In this document: in pieces, positions 37,054-48,459 of the stretch
How the letters are laid out: the number at the start of each line of letters is the position of its first letter
Position numbering within the stretch: position 1 is the stretch's first letter
From: Pyrocephalus nanus
Lineage: Eukaryota > Chordata > Aves > Passeriformes > Tyrannidae
Direction of reading: 5' to 3'
Length of the DNA stretch: 64,000 nucleotides
Assembly: GCA_038380795.1 (NCBI GenBank)
Contig: CM076270.1
Coordinates: 24,506,001-24,570,000 of the forward strand
The notes under the pieces: model-generated
Databases searched by the model: none
The model's input: the letters and a program-made list of their open reading frames with translations, nothing else
What the model was told of the DNA's origin: nothing
Made by a program: the position numbers and the translations under genes

Positions 37054-38943
37054 TAAGATTAAGTGCTTCACTGGATCAAGACCCTGTTTGATAGCACCTT
37101 GTCCTCTGGGCTATGCTAATCCCTTTTCTAGCTGATTACAGTGGCCTATGAGGAGTGTGAAATTGCTTTCCAGTGGAATTTTCTCACTGTCATAGCAATA
37201 TGAGCATCTTTTGAAGGTTATCTGCCCAGGATTCATCATCTGTGGTGCAGTGAAATTCTCCTCCCCATTTTTCTTTCATGAGCCATGATTTACACATTTT
37301 AGCTCCCTTCATGGCTGAATAGAAGCAGCAGTTTCTGTCTCATTTTCTTGAGTTCTTGAAATTACTTTTCAAGCTGGGACATGTTTTGAGGGGTTTCTGC
37401 CACATCAGCTGTTACACAGAGGTTTGTGTGGGTCTGCTGGAACTTTTGTTATCAGTGCTCTGGAACTTCTGTTGTTCGTGGCATGATTACAATGGTTTCG
37501 TATTTGAAACCTGTTAGTGGATGGGATGCAGTGATTTAATTGCTTTATTGTCTTACTGAGTCCTTGTAAAATACACTGTTGAAGCCTCATATCTCAGAGG
37601 GGTTTACTTTTCAGACCCAAGAAAAGCCTGATGCTGCCTTGCAGAAGGAGAGCTGGGGCCAAGATGCTGTTCTGTACTCCCCATCCGTGGCTAGGGATGT
37701 AAAAGTTTCTTCCCTGCTGTCTTAGAGGAGTCTTGAGCTGGTCAGAAATGGAACTGTTTTTGAAAGAGAAATTTAATTCCTAAACATCCCTGTAGGAAGT
37801 TCATCTGAGTGAATGCTAGCTTTTAGGTTTTATAATGATTGATAGAGTCATAATTCAGTATTAATCTCTAGCCATCTAATAGGTCAAATTAAGGAAGCCT
37901 GTGAGAAAAGACACATTTTAAGCCCAGCTCTTAGTTTTTGGACACTATCACAAGTGCCAGTTGGTAACCTGTGTTTGTAACTAGGAACAGTCAGATGTAT
38001 GCCCTTCTACTGTTTACTTCTGGCTTAAGATGTTTATTTTCTTAGAGAAAGGAATCCTACAAGGGGAATAAATGGTCTGCAGAGGGATGAGAAAGCAACT
38101 GGAAGAATGCTTTTTCCTCCAGCTGTCCTGTTTGCTGAAGAACAGGAATGGGGTTGAACAATTCCAGTCTGAGTAGCTCTCCAAAATGAGCAGGAGAGCC
38201 CAGCAGTTGGGTGCCTGCTCCAGAAAACCTACCTGGTACTGAAAACATTTCTTCCCTGTAGGTTGGGTTGAAGAAGAGCTGAACTTCAGTCTCTCAGAAC
38301 TGCAGCTGAATGCTAAACAGCACCACATCTGAGGTCCACAGTCTCAAGTGATCTAAATCTTTTATAGTCATTAGCTTTCTGGCATTTATGTCGAAATGCA
38401 AAGGATTATGTATTACTAAGAACATAACCCTGTTTATTTGAAGAAAAAACTGCATGCTTGGCTTTCCATCAAATCTACTTGAGATTTTAATTTTCAAATA
38501 ATATAAGTCTTTATAACAGATTATTCTTAATTGTGCCTTCTTGCACAGCTTTTTAACCTTCCAAGTTTTCTTTCAGGAGAAAATAAATCTTTAGTTTTAG
38601 ATGCCTATTTTGCTTTTTATGCCTTTAATTCTCTGCTCACAAAATCAGTCAAACATGCTAGACAGCACCAGCTGTCTCCTAGGGCTCTAAAACTCTTTCT
38701 CAGTGCTCAGTAGGAGATCAGCTGCAGACCAAGAATAACAGTAAATACATTATTTATGTGCTCCATTCCTTCAGAGCTGGCAGCTCCAGAATTCTGGGCG
38801 GTGTAAACTGTATTGAATTTTCCACATCTTGATGTAAATTGCAACACGCTCTTATTAAACATTCTGGAAGTTCTGACAAAAATTCAGTTATTGGACCATC
38901 TCCATCTTTTCCTCTCTCTATCTCTCCTTTCTCCCCCTTCTTG

Positions 38944-38975
38944 TGAATAGTTTATTCTCTTATGAATAGTTTATT
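38944..38975 (+). repeat. 13-bp direct repeat
   Basis: TGAATAGTTTATT occurs at 38944-38956 and again at 38963-38975, a 19-base period. This is likely a small slippage duplication. Confidence 0.8.
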
Positions 38976-40864
38976 TAGGCTGTTTTGCAAAAACCTAAAT
39001 GGATAAATGTTTATTCTACCTGCTATTTGCTTTGTGCTTCTCCCAGTTCCTGTCCTCAGTTAACAGTTTAATGCTGTGAAGATGCAGACCTGGGATGTCC
39101 CTAGAACAGTCCTTAGAAAACTGTTGGATTAATCTGTCCATGCCCAAGTACCCTTGGCCAAACCCTCTGCTGATGGCCATGAGATGTGGAACTCTTTGCA
39201 GACGTATTGACTGGAGAACCGTGTGTACAAAAATATTGTGACTTGTAATATCTGCTCATGTCATAACAACATAACAAAAGGAAAGCCTCCACAGCTGTCT
39301 GACACATTGATTTCACTTGTTCAATTTGACTGCACAGAGCTTCAAGCCTTCTTTTACTCTTTAAAATATCAAAACAGAGTTTCCAGCTGCTGCATCTTCA
39401 GACTGAACAGATTCCCCCCACACCTGTAATTACACCCCTCTCACCCCATGGCTGTGGAATTTGTTTGGGCACAGTGCTGAAGGGTCAGATTGTGTTGCAG
39501 GAGAAGAGCTGAAGCAATTTGTGACATAATTCCAGCACGAGACATGAAATATATTCCAGGAAGAATGTTTCCTGTCAACAGGTGGATCAGTTCCTGCAGC
39601 AGTGTCGGGAATGCCTCTTTGGTTCTTGGGTTTTAATCAGCACTCCAGTGATCTTGGTGTGTTTACTATGCAGTTCAACTCAGTCTCTCACAAATGATGT
39701 TTGTAAAACTGGCTGCTGCTTTTCTGTTCTCTGCAAGAAGACAAAAGGCTTTATCTGTCACGTGCACACAGAGCTGCTTTTTGCCTTCTTTAAACATCTT
39801 TTTGGGGTGTGGCAGGTGAAGAGCAGAGGTAATATGCAAACCAGGGCTCTACCCAGTCAGGTTTGGAGTCATGGTTTTGTAGTTTTTAGAATGATGACAA
39901 GACTAATCTTTTTAAGTATAAAATCATGTTTCTACTTCCCTGGTCCATGCAGGTAAGCCTCAAAATATAATTTTTGTGGTGATGTTTTCTTTCTTACTAA
40001 CTCAGTTTTTTTCCTTTTCTTTATTCTCCTTCTACTTTTATTTTCTCCTTGGCCTGATCTACGTCCTTTCTCTCTGCTGAGTTAAATTCTCTCTGCTATG
40101 TTCTTTTTGTCTGTCTTTTACTAAATGCCAGATATTATCTCCCTCTACATGGAATTTGATATATTTTACTTCAAAAGCAAGTGCTGTTTGACCAAACACC
40201 ACTGTGTTACCAAAAAACAAAGGAGTGACTCTTTCATTCATAAATGCAATGAATCCTGGCTATTGCCTGGCTTTTAAACCATAGTAATAAAGCCATAGCA
40301 TTTAATGGTTATGTCCAAATTAGCAGTGCTATGATCTTTCTAAACCTTTTTAGCTACCCTGGTAATATCTGTATAATACAATACAAGAACAACCATATAC
40401 TAGCTTAGTTTATGCTGTGTGATTACAGAGTAAAATATAGATTTAATATGTGACATCATTCTACGTCTTTATTACTCTTTCTATATTGGAGTAGTGTTAT
40501 TTATTCATCAGGACTTCAGTGAAAAGGACTAATGTGTCTTTCACTGCCTGTTGCAATAAAAAGATGAAATATTGTGTCAGTATTCATGTATTCATGATAT
40601 TTTTAATGACTTACATCGATAGTAACAGATAAAACTAAGCTTAGATAAAGCAATGGAAAATACATCTGAATTCTACTTTTTTTAGACAAACTGTAAGCAT
40701 TGCAAAGGTTTCTATAATACTTTTTTGTTAATGCTCTGTTGAAATGAAGTCTGCATTTGAGTGGTTTGGAATATGTGTAGTGCTAAGAACTGATACTGGT
40801 GCTGTAAGCCATGTTTTAATAATGGTCACATTTAAATTATGTTTGCCTCTTTTACTGCTCTGAG

Positions 40865-40895
40865 GAAGAATGGATAAATAGAAGAATGGATAAAT
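40865..40895 (+). repeat. 16-bp tandem duplication
   Basis: GAAGAATGGATAAATA (40865-40880) is repeated immediately, with identity through 15 of 16 bases. A recent local duplication. Confidence 0.85.
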
Positions 40896-41784
40896 GCCCT
40901 TTCCCTCACAGTGTGTCCATCCTCATTTACTCTGCTCCCTCAGCTCCATTTCTGGGCACCTTTTGTGTGTTTGAGGCTCTTGTATTCAGAATGGTGGTTG
41001 GGAAAGGAAACCCCTGGGGCTCTTTGCTCCTGTGTAACACTGACAGCTACACCCACACTCAGACATGTGCAGTCAATCTATATTGCACTTACATAACTGT
41101 AAGGATTGTGCACACTTTACATTGCATGTCATCTGAAAATCTTTTCAGCTGTGGGATAATCAATTCCAGCTTTGTTAACTATTAGGATTTAAGTAGTGGG
41201 AACCTTCACCTTCCACCACCACTGCTCTCCCACCTAGAGATGGCAAGAGAGACAGCAGACCAATCACAGCCACAGCGTGTCATCTACAGCAAAAGGAAGA
41301 ATATTTCAATTGTGGCACACAGACATTGATGTAGATTGTTGTTTATCAGGAAATCACATGAAGTCCACCCTTGCACAAAGGATTGCCTACAGGGCAAAAG
41401 ATTTCTGGTGAATTGCAGCTGCTGTTGAGCACTTGATTGACTCTGGCGTATCGGTGGAGAAGTTCTGTGGGTTTGTGACGAGCCAGTGCTGCTCTCAAAG
41501 TGAAAAGCATCAAACTTGCCCATACATTTAGAGAGGATGAATGGGTTCAGTTCCTAGGATGAGACAGGCAGCAGACAAAAGCAACATAACAATGCTACAA
41601 ACAACCTCAGCTGTTTGGAGCAGTTCTCCTTTATCCTTGAATGATGGAATTTTCTAATGGAAAGTGGCAGAGAGGATACAAATAAAAGACTAATACTTTG
41701 TTGGTTTTGATGAGATGTGTTTCCAATGTGTCCTATAAAAGAAAATCAAGCTACAAATAAATAGGCACCATAACAGCCAGGTGA

Positions 41785-41800
41785 GTGTGTGTGTGTGTGT
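41785..41800 (+). repeat. GT dinucleotide microsatellite
   Basis: Eight consecutive GT units. The preceding CAG|GTGAGT at 41780/41781 mimics a splice donor, but there is no good acceptor upstream. Confidence 0.85.
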
Positions 41801-41970
41801 TGGGGGAATCTTACAAGGGGGGATCTTGGGCTATTCAGAGCTGCAAAAATGTTGTATGTGGAGATAGACTTCCTCAGTAAAGAAATACATCACAAATCAC
41901 ACTCAAAAATAGCAATAAAAGCCTTACAGGAAGAAAAAAAAATTAATATATCTAATTACTTTAATTACAG

Positions 41971-42045
41971 ATGTCGAGAGGGGACGGATGGACAACACAG
42001 GACCAAGAAGGAAATGGAGTCAAGGCAGAGGGGATCTTACACTAG
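41971..42045 (+). other. Candidate exon A, 75 bp
   Basis: The acceptor TCTAATTACTTTAATTACAG ends at 41970 and the donor ACTAG|GTGAGC is at 42045/42046. The 75-bp block stays open in two reading frames; in the third, an ATG at its first base runs 24 codons to a TAG formed by the last three bases. Multiple open frames leave the coding strand and frame undetermined. Its composition is purine-rich like a real exon. It could be the first visible exon of a plus-strand transcript running to about 58.8 kb. A branch-point-like TCTAATTAC sequence precedes the acceptor. No homologous protein is recognised. Confidence 0.25.
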
Positions 42046-42818
42046 GTGAGCTGAAGACTAAAGGAAAGGTTTATATCCTGCTTGAAAACCCACTGCAGTC
42101 ATAAATGTCTATCAAATGACTCAAGTAAGCTTTAGCACTGTAGTTAGCTCCATTTGCTGGCAAGCTACCAAGCTTTATATTTACATATTCTACAAAAATA
42201 GAGCTTTTGCTGTCCTGTAGTACAATCTTGATAGGTAGATTGTTGCTGTACCTCAAAAAAAATAACAAACACTTAAAAGACTGAAATTAAAATGGTCCTC
42301 AGCCATATAAAATTTAAGTCCTGCAGTAGTAATTCAAGGAATTCTATTAAGCACATCAAGCTTTCTGATAGACAATATTAGTGGAAATACCTTTCTCATC
42401 AAAACCACATTCAGTTATTGCAGGAGAGAGAGAGAAGAGAAACCTTTGTATAAATTTGGTATTGGAGCTGCCAATTTTATAGTAGCTGTGATCCTTTAGG
42501 AATGGAAGGCATAATGACTAAATAAAATAAAACCAGTTGAGATGTCTGAAATAAAAGTCTTCTTAGATTATTATGCCTTTAGACAATAATTGCCTCAGAT
42601 GTTCTGCTAAAACAAGACATGCAGGCATAAAGACAGACCTTATCATAATCATCATGTTCTGTAAAGGGCTATTTTAATGGAAGAAAAGTATAGCATGAGC
42701 AAGAACAACATCCCCTTTAAAAAACCATCAGTGCCAAATTAATCAAGATGATTAAAGCTAGACTAAAATCCAGGAGGAAGTTCTATTTTCTGAGTGCATA
42801 AAATGAGCTAACCTCAAA

Positions 42819-42965
42819 TCAAACACTTGTTATGATCTGCACAGCTTCTTCTGTCATGTCTGCTCTTGGTCCAAGAATCCCAAAGACCACCACCACCAGT
42901 ACTGCAAAGGAACTGAGAATAAAAGTAAGAATTAAAGGCCTCCTGGTGTGTGTGCCTGTCCACGG
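42819..42965 (-). other. Candidate terminal exon: membrane segment plus PDZ-type tail
   Basis: On the minus strand, a long poly-T followed by AATCCAG forms an acceptor-like site just before 42965. From there 48 codons run open to a TGA at 42819-42821. The translation has a basic THTRRP stretch, a hydrophobic segment of about 19 residues (LILTFILSSFAVLVVVVFG), a short polar tail and the terminus ITSV, which fits a class I PDZ ligand. That layout suits a single-pass membrane protein's last exon. Against it, the hydrophobic run partly reflects GTG/TTT repeats, the poly-T may be a simple A-tract insertion, no upstream minus-strand exon is found, and candidate exon B overlaps on the other strand. 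Confidence 0.2.
42845..42924 (+). other. Candidate exon B, 80 bp
   Basis: The acceptor-like TTGTTATGATCTGCACAG ends at 42844, with a modest pyrimidine tract. The donor AAAA|GTAAGA follows 42924. Two frames are open. One reads FFCHVCSWSKNP then DHHHQYCKG, with Cys and His residues that superficially recall a zinc-binding knuckle; the other is Thr-rich (PKTTTTSTAKELR). I cannot assign either to a family. It lies antisense to the candidate minus-strand membrane exon, so at most one of the two coding readings is likely true. Confidence 0.18.
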
Positions 42966-42972
42966 CTGGATT

Positions 42973-43010
42973 AAAAAAAAAAAAAAAAAAAAAAAGAAGA
43001 AGAAGAAGAA
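42973..43010 (+). repeat. A23 tract followed by five GAA units
   Basis: Twenty-three A from 42973 to 42995, then GAA five times to 43010. An A-tract grading into a GAA microsatellite is a common fate of an inserted poly-A tail, but no retroposed gene or target-site duplication is recognisable upstream. Confidence 0.9.
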
Positions 43011-43658
43011 AGAACCTCTGTGATACACATTATTTTCTTATTTGGAGAGTTGTCACAATTTTTTTAATGCTGCCCGACAAAAAGTGGCCAAAGGCAGATA
43101 ACCTAGAGAATGAGGAGTGGGCTACAGTGTATGTTGCAAATTTATTGTTGCTTTAGAAATTAGAAATGCTAGAAAATGTTGAAGAATTGTTAACTATGAG
43201 TTCTGACAGTGAAAGAGAAGGGGCAGGGGCTGGGCTCGTGTGTGGAAGCTTCTTTTTCCTGACCCAGGCAGTGCACATCAGTCATTATTTTCTGGGTATC
43301 TGCTGCTGGGCACACATTGTGCTGAAATTAAAACCCACTGTGGGAATGCCTTGGAACAAAGTGATGTTATTGGTATTTGTTACCAGGATTTTGTGGTGTA
43401 TGATGATTTGTCAGAAGTGTTATTATACTTGCTATACATTAGCAAAACAGTAAATTCTACTTCATTTAGAAATTCAGGAAAATTGAGTTAATTACATAAT
43501 CTCACATTAGATATCTCCAGTGTGCATTTAGCAAGGTGCATTTTTCTTCTGGTTTGTTTTCCCTCTTGTCCTGGGAATAAATTTGAGCCTGGCTATTACA
43601 CAGTGAAAATTCAGGTCTACCTAATTAGTCTGATTCTTTTTTTCCTCTTCCATAGCAG

Positions 43659-43791
43659 GTGCAAAGAAATGGAGGTGGTAAACTGAGGGGGAGTACTCAG
43701 AGATTCCACTGTGTCTCCAGGCACAGCCAGGGGTGGAGGCTGGGATATTCAGTATTTCAGTGGTTCCAAACTGTGGGGTCCAGCTTACTTG
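43659..43791 (+). other. Candidate exon C, 133 bp
   Basis: This is one of the best-bounded exon-like blocks in the window. The acceptor has a long pyrimidine tract (CTTTTTTTCCTCTTCCATAG, with an alternative CAG three bases later) and the donor is TTG|GTAAGT at 43791/43792. One frame, in phase with the CAG acceptor, is open for 44 codons, beginning VQRNGGGKLRGSTQRFH and ending WFQTVGSSLL; the other two stop early. The reading has many Arg, Gly and Ser residues and no motif I know. It lies 0.7 kb after candidate exon B on the same strand. Confidence 0.28.
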
Positions 43792-46783
43792 GTAAGTGAT
43801 GAGACAAAGAAGTTTAAAGGATAACAGTTTTTGTCCATTTTGATTAGGAGTAATAATAATGGTAATAATTTGTGCTCTAGATGGAATAACTCCAAAAATA
43901 TTATGGGCACCTAAGAATTTTTGTTGATAGACACCTACTAAGAAAGTGATAAATAGCACCTTACTCTGTGATTAATTTGTCTTCATTTCTTTTCTACTCA
44001 ATGACAGGATGAGGATGATAGAATTTGAACTTATTTACATGTATCATGTTTTAGGCCTGTAGGAGTGCAGTGCTGCAATTTTTCACTTCCTAGTTTTTTT
44101 GTTCTTTTTTTTTTTTCTGTTTATCAGAGTAAGAAGAATAATTAATTTCATGGTGTGCTACATTTAGCTTGACAGGTGTCTCATTTCAGGAAATAACTTT
44201 CTGTTAGTTTTTGTTAGTGTCTTTCTACATGTACTAGCAGAAGATTTCCAAGTTCAGCCAGACTTGTCCTTTCACCACTTTCCAACAAAAGTCACGTAAT
44301 TTTTTCTTAGGTCTCTAAGCAGAGAATGACACTCTAGTAACTAAAAATAAAACTAAAAAGTTAACACAAGTCCTGATGGTCTAATGTGATAGAATACATC
44401 AATTATTATCATATGATGTTATCATGGACAGTGTTGTCCATGCCTGAGTAACTAAACTAGTTAAAAGCAAGGTCAACCTCAGATGTGCCATAATGTGTGT
44501 TAGAGGAAAAATACTCTGTGTAGCACACTTGGGCTAGCTGGTGTGAGATTTGCATTTGCAATTCTTACAGAGTATATTGAATCTAGTGGCAAACAACATC
44601 TGCCAAGTTTATTAGGTAAATTGCAATTATGAGCACTGAAAGCACAAGTTGAAATTCCTTTATTATGTTTTAAAAGCTTTAAAATCAAACTTACTTGATT
44701 CCCATCCTTTTCTTTACATATCTGGAATGTATTTTCTTGGGTTTTTCCCTGCCAAATGGAATCTGAGTCCTCTTACAGTTCATGTTACTGATGAGAGTTG
44801 TGATTCATCTACAGATTTTCTCCTTTTTAGCCACTGACAGATTTGCTTTATTTCTTATTTACTAAACTGTGAAGAAACTTGTATTCTCTTTTGCACACTG
44901 TCATCAGTGTGTAAATTCACTTTGACCACAAAATAGCTCAAAAATACAATTCTTTCTGTCTGCTAAACAAAAACCCCAGTACTAAAAGGAACCTTTCATT
45001 TCATTACTGCATTTTCATGAACTACTTCAATCTCCTTATGTGTGCTTTATCAAATCCCATTTCACAGATTGCTAAACAGAATGCCTTTCTGTGTCTATTC
45101 TTTCAGACTCATCACTTGTTCCTTTGAATATTTTCCATGATTACATTATTCTTTCATCATGTAGTCTCTGCTTCCAGTGCTTTATTGAACTTATCCTTAT
45201 GTGTCCCTGTTTCTTCCTATATCTACATGGCAGTGGTGCTCTGGGCATCACCTGCACGTTTTCTTTGAATGTTTTTTAAGTGATCTTCATTCTTCTTCCC
45301 CTTCACACACCAGTTCTCTCATCTTTATTATCTAAGCATCTATCTGTTGTTACCCTCCCCTATAATCCTCTAATGGCATGTTTTCATCCTGGCTGGGTGT
45401 GAACACCTCTGGCAGTGATCTCCAGTGCTGGATCAGGCTCACTTTAGGCACAGTGGTGGCTCTGAAGAAGCCACAGTGCCATCCTGAGTGATCTCAGGTT
45501 GCTCAGGGCACAGCAGTGTTAGGATGATGGATGAGGATAAGCAATTTCTGTGTTTCTTGGCGTTACAGCAACTGCCACTTTATGGAAAGAGTGATTCCAT
45601 AAGTTTCACCAAACAGACCTATAAAGCATAACTGTGGTAGTAACTGAGGAAACATAAAACCTCAGCTGCTTTGGGATGGAGCCAATCATAAATACATACA
45701 AATGGTCCATTCCTGCTCAGGGGAAAAAAAAAAGAAGGATATTTCATAGTGCTATCAGTCACATTAATATACCCAGAAAGTATGAAAATATGACAAGCTG
45801 AGCAATTTTAATTCTCTCCTTAGAAACTGTATCTGTAGGATCCAAGATGCTGTTGTAGGCACACAGTTCAGTAACATGTCACAAAAATTCCTACCTTCAA
45901 ATCTGAAAGCTGAACTGAAAACATGTCTCTACTGAAATATTAGACTGAATTTGTTCTTAATGTTTCTCTTATACAGGGAGAAGATGAATACAGACAGAAT
46001 ATGGGCCTTTTTAAAAAGCCATTGACATTATGTATTCACTTGTGATGATATAAGAATTTTGTCCAAGTGCAGTCACATTGATTTTTTGAAGGATAGATCT
46101 GAATTCTTTCTATGACTGCCTGCAGTGAAAGTAGAGTTCATGGTGGTTTATTGATTAAAGGTTTGTTTCTGTTTTCTATTCAAGGTGTAGATTAGGAGAG
46201 AGTGGAAGCATAGCAAGGTGTGAATGAGGCGGAGTGCCTGAGGTTACTTTTGTAATTTATGTAGATTGCCTCAGGGGAAACTCTCAGAACCTTTTTCTCC
46301 TTGTGTTTATAAGATTTTTATTCTAAGCATAGTAAGATCTATTTTGGTTTTCGGCTGCATCAGGAGGGCTGTGCCATAATATATGGAGATGCTCCACTGA
46401 CACCACAGGCACGACTGGAATTACTGGAGGAGTCTGTCTGTGTAAAAAGCTCTTGAGAAAATGATCCTCTGCAGGCTGTGGAGATGTATATCAAAGGAAC
46501 AAGGTGTGTGACTTGGATGTATTTAAAACTTGGCAGGATAAAGCCATGACAAACCTGATCTGTTTTGAACAGAGGTGGGCCTAAATAACATTTTGTGCTC
46601 ATTCAAACCTAAATTATCCTATGATTCAGCTACATTTATTTTAAAAATAAACATCCCTTCTGTCATCATAGGAATTCAGTTCAGGATTCTCCAGCTAAAC
46701 ATGTCTATCAAATGGTAATTCATATGTATATTTCCACTTCAGGAAAATGCTTCTATCTTTCAAAAATATCTCCTCCCCACCAG

Positions 46784-46806
46784 CCCCCCCCCCCCCAAAA
46801 AAAAAA
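46784..46806 (+). repeat. C13-A10 homopolymer junction
   Basis: Thirteen C followed directly by ten A. Such runs are slippage-prone and the exact length is a likely assembly or sequencing error site. On the minus strand it reads T10-G13 and produces the Gly/Phe run seen in that frame. Confidence 0.9.
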
Positions 46807-47736
46807 GGAATATCAGTCAAATACACTCTGTGTGAAATCATACAACTGCTCTGTTGCACAGAAAGGGGTTGAAAGGGGAGATGCAGAATGTCCTGAACTA
46901 TCGATTCACACAGATGTGCTGATGGAGTAGTTAGCTGGAAGCAGAGGCTGGTACCTGGTGATGAAAAACAGAGGCAGAGATTAATGAAGAACAAGAAAAC
47001 AGCAGAGAGCCATTCACTGTCACATCAGGAAAAACAAATGTTGTCCATTGCTGGGGACAAGCAGAAAAAAAACTGGTGGCAGTTGACATGAACTATCCGA
47101 CTTCTTACTGGCTTTGACTTTTAGGTGTAATGGTTGAGAGGATGCAGAATGCCCCAGGTGGGGGTCCCAGAATAGTTACTTGAGAATTCTGTTTAGTAGT
47201 GATGATAATTTAGTAGCATCTGGAGACAGAGGTGATGTGAAATAAAAGCTTGGTTACATTTTAATTTGTCATGCTCTAGCACAGCTTACATTATATTGCT
47301 TCAGAGACTGCCACCCAATTTGGTTCAGTCAGAAGGAGTTTTAAGCACATGTATATTCCTTAATTCAGCTGTATGAACCAAAAAATAGTGATGCTTCAGC
47401 AAATGAAGCTGTCCTAAATCAGTTTTCTGCACATGTTCTTGCTAGCAAGGAGCAGAACACAGTCTGCTGTGGTAGGTATTCCCTGGGTAATGTGTAATTT
47501 TTGCATCCTATGCAATGAATCTACAGTGTCATCATTTTGCTTTGTTAGGTTGGTGGAACAGTAGCAGTAGAAAAGAGCTCAGTCCATATCTACACATGCT
47601 AATTAATTTTATAGTCATGTCACCCTGATACAGTTCTTTGGTCAAAAGATGTGGGGTAGACGACAGAGGGAGAAAAATGTAATGATAAGTAAGAGCAGTT
47701 GGAAATTTGTTGGATTGGTTCAAGTTCTCAGACTTT

Positions 47737-47757
47737 TTATTATTATTATTATTATTA
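47737..47757 (+). repeat. TTA microsatellite
   Basis: Seven TTA units. No gene overlaps it. Confidence 0.9.
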
Positions 47758-48001
47758 ATGAAAGTTCAGGAATGCCAGTATGCTAAGCTTATTCCTGTGA
47801 TTAGGAAAAGTTAAACACATTGCTGCTTATAAAAAATTACAGGGTATGAATGCTGACCACTGCCCTCCTCCTTTGGTGGTTGCAGATAGCCAGCTGTCCT
47901 GCTCGATGGTGAATTTGACTGAATATCTGCCTTTGTGAGTTGGCTCTCTCTGAAATGACATCAGGGGAAGCAGTTCTCACTCTCCTGGGATAGCTGGTGT
48001 G

Positions 48002-48122
48002 CTCCACTTGTGAGCAGGACCTGTGCCCTGTGCAGAGACCGCAGGGCTCAGTTCTGCTGCATTTACAGACTGCTCTGGGCTGTGCAGAACTGAGCCCTTC
48101 TGCAGGTCCTGTTTCACATGTG
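48002..48122. repeat. Long imperfect inverted repeat (hairpin)
   Basis: The core arms GGGCTCAGTTCTGC (48044-48057) and GCAGAACTGAGCCC (48084-48097) are perfect 14-bp reverse complements around a 26-base loop. Farther out, CAGGACCTG (48015-48023) pairs with CAGGTCCTG (48103-48111), and CCACTTGTGAG pairs loosely with the reverse of TTTCACATGTG. The left arm carries about 18 extra unpaired bases. A transcript would fold into a long bulged hairpin. It may be the scar of an inverted duplication, a fold-back transposon remnant, or a structured RNA. It does not match a microRNA I can name. Confidence 0.8.
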
Positions 48123-48178
48123 AATGGGTGTGAGGTTCTCTCACTGCTGCGGGGTTTCTCAGGTCTGTTTGCCCTCAG

Positions 48179-48271
48179 GATGTGATTGCAGCGAGGCAAT
48201 TTGTAAAGAAAATGTATCGCTGCCACATTCAGCCTCTGCAGGGGATTTCCATTAGTTCATTAATATCTGCG
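48179..48271 (+). other. Candidate exon, 93 bp, phase 0-0
   Basis: A good acceptor (GGTCTGTTTGCCCTCAG ending 48178) and a fair donor (TCTGCG|GTGAGA at 48271/48272) bound 31 codons open in phase 0. The reading starts DVIAARQFVKKMYRCHIQPL and has a protein-like composition, but no recognised family. It begins 57 bases after the long inverted repeat. It may belong to the same putative plus-strand transcript as the neighbouring candidates, although no splice junction can be shown from sequence alone. Confidence 0.2.
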
Positions 48272-48459
48272 GTGAGAAAATATTGGATGGGTGGTTTTTA
48301 CCTACAGTTCTCATCAGGTCCTGGATGGAACCCAACATATTGGTCGTGGCATATAATTCAGTCCATTTTGGAGCCAGCACTGCACACGAATTTCCCTCCT
48401 GACTGCTGCATGTGAGCCACAGCTGAGGTTTGCAAAGGCAATTTGCTGGCACTTACCAA

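Larger units (their letters stand above)
33925..41780. other. AT-rich unique sequence, no supported gene
   Basis: Nearly 8 kb with no convincing gene. It has T-rich runs near 35400-35415, T/G-rich low-complexity DNA at about 36205-36290, a 16-bp palindrome at 37038-37053 and two small tandem duplications. A donor-like CATGCAG|GTAAGC near 39952 follows the 124-codon frame 39582-39956 (plus). That frame is Cys/Phe/Leu-rich, lacks a recognisable domain and has no clear acceptor at its start, so it is not called. Confidence 0.5.
43800..47990. other. AT-rich unique sequence, no supported gene
   Basis: No gene is called in these 4 kb. They include T runs near 44100-44116, a GC-richer, Trp/Ser-codon-poor patch near 45380-45520 of unknown origin, a C/A homopolymer junction and a TTA microsatellite. 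The 112-codon minus-strand frame 43621-43959 overlaps candidate exon C in antisense and has no recognised domain. Confidence 0.5.

Noticed and set aside
39582..39956. 124-codon plus-strand frame ending at a donor-like CATGCAG|GTAAGC
   Set aside because: The donor is good, but there is no convincing acceptor or promoter at the start, and the Cys/Phe/Leu-rich reading has no recognisable family. The donor also overlaps an acceptor-like CATGCAG.
42819..43028. Processed pseudogene with poly-A tail (A23 at 42973-42995)
   Set aside because: I looked for a retroposed cDNA ending in this A-tract. No recognisable gene sequence and no clear target-site duplication flank it, so the tract is treated as a simple repeat.
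47837..48226. 129-codon minus-strand open frame, the longest in the window
   Set aside because: It runs antisense through the GC-richer inverted repeat, where stops are rare. No recognised domain, promoter or conservation evidence, and the inverted repeat explains part of its sequence.
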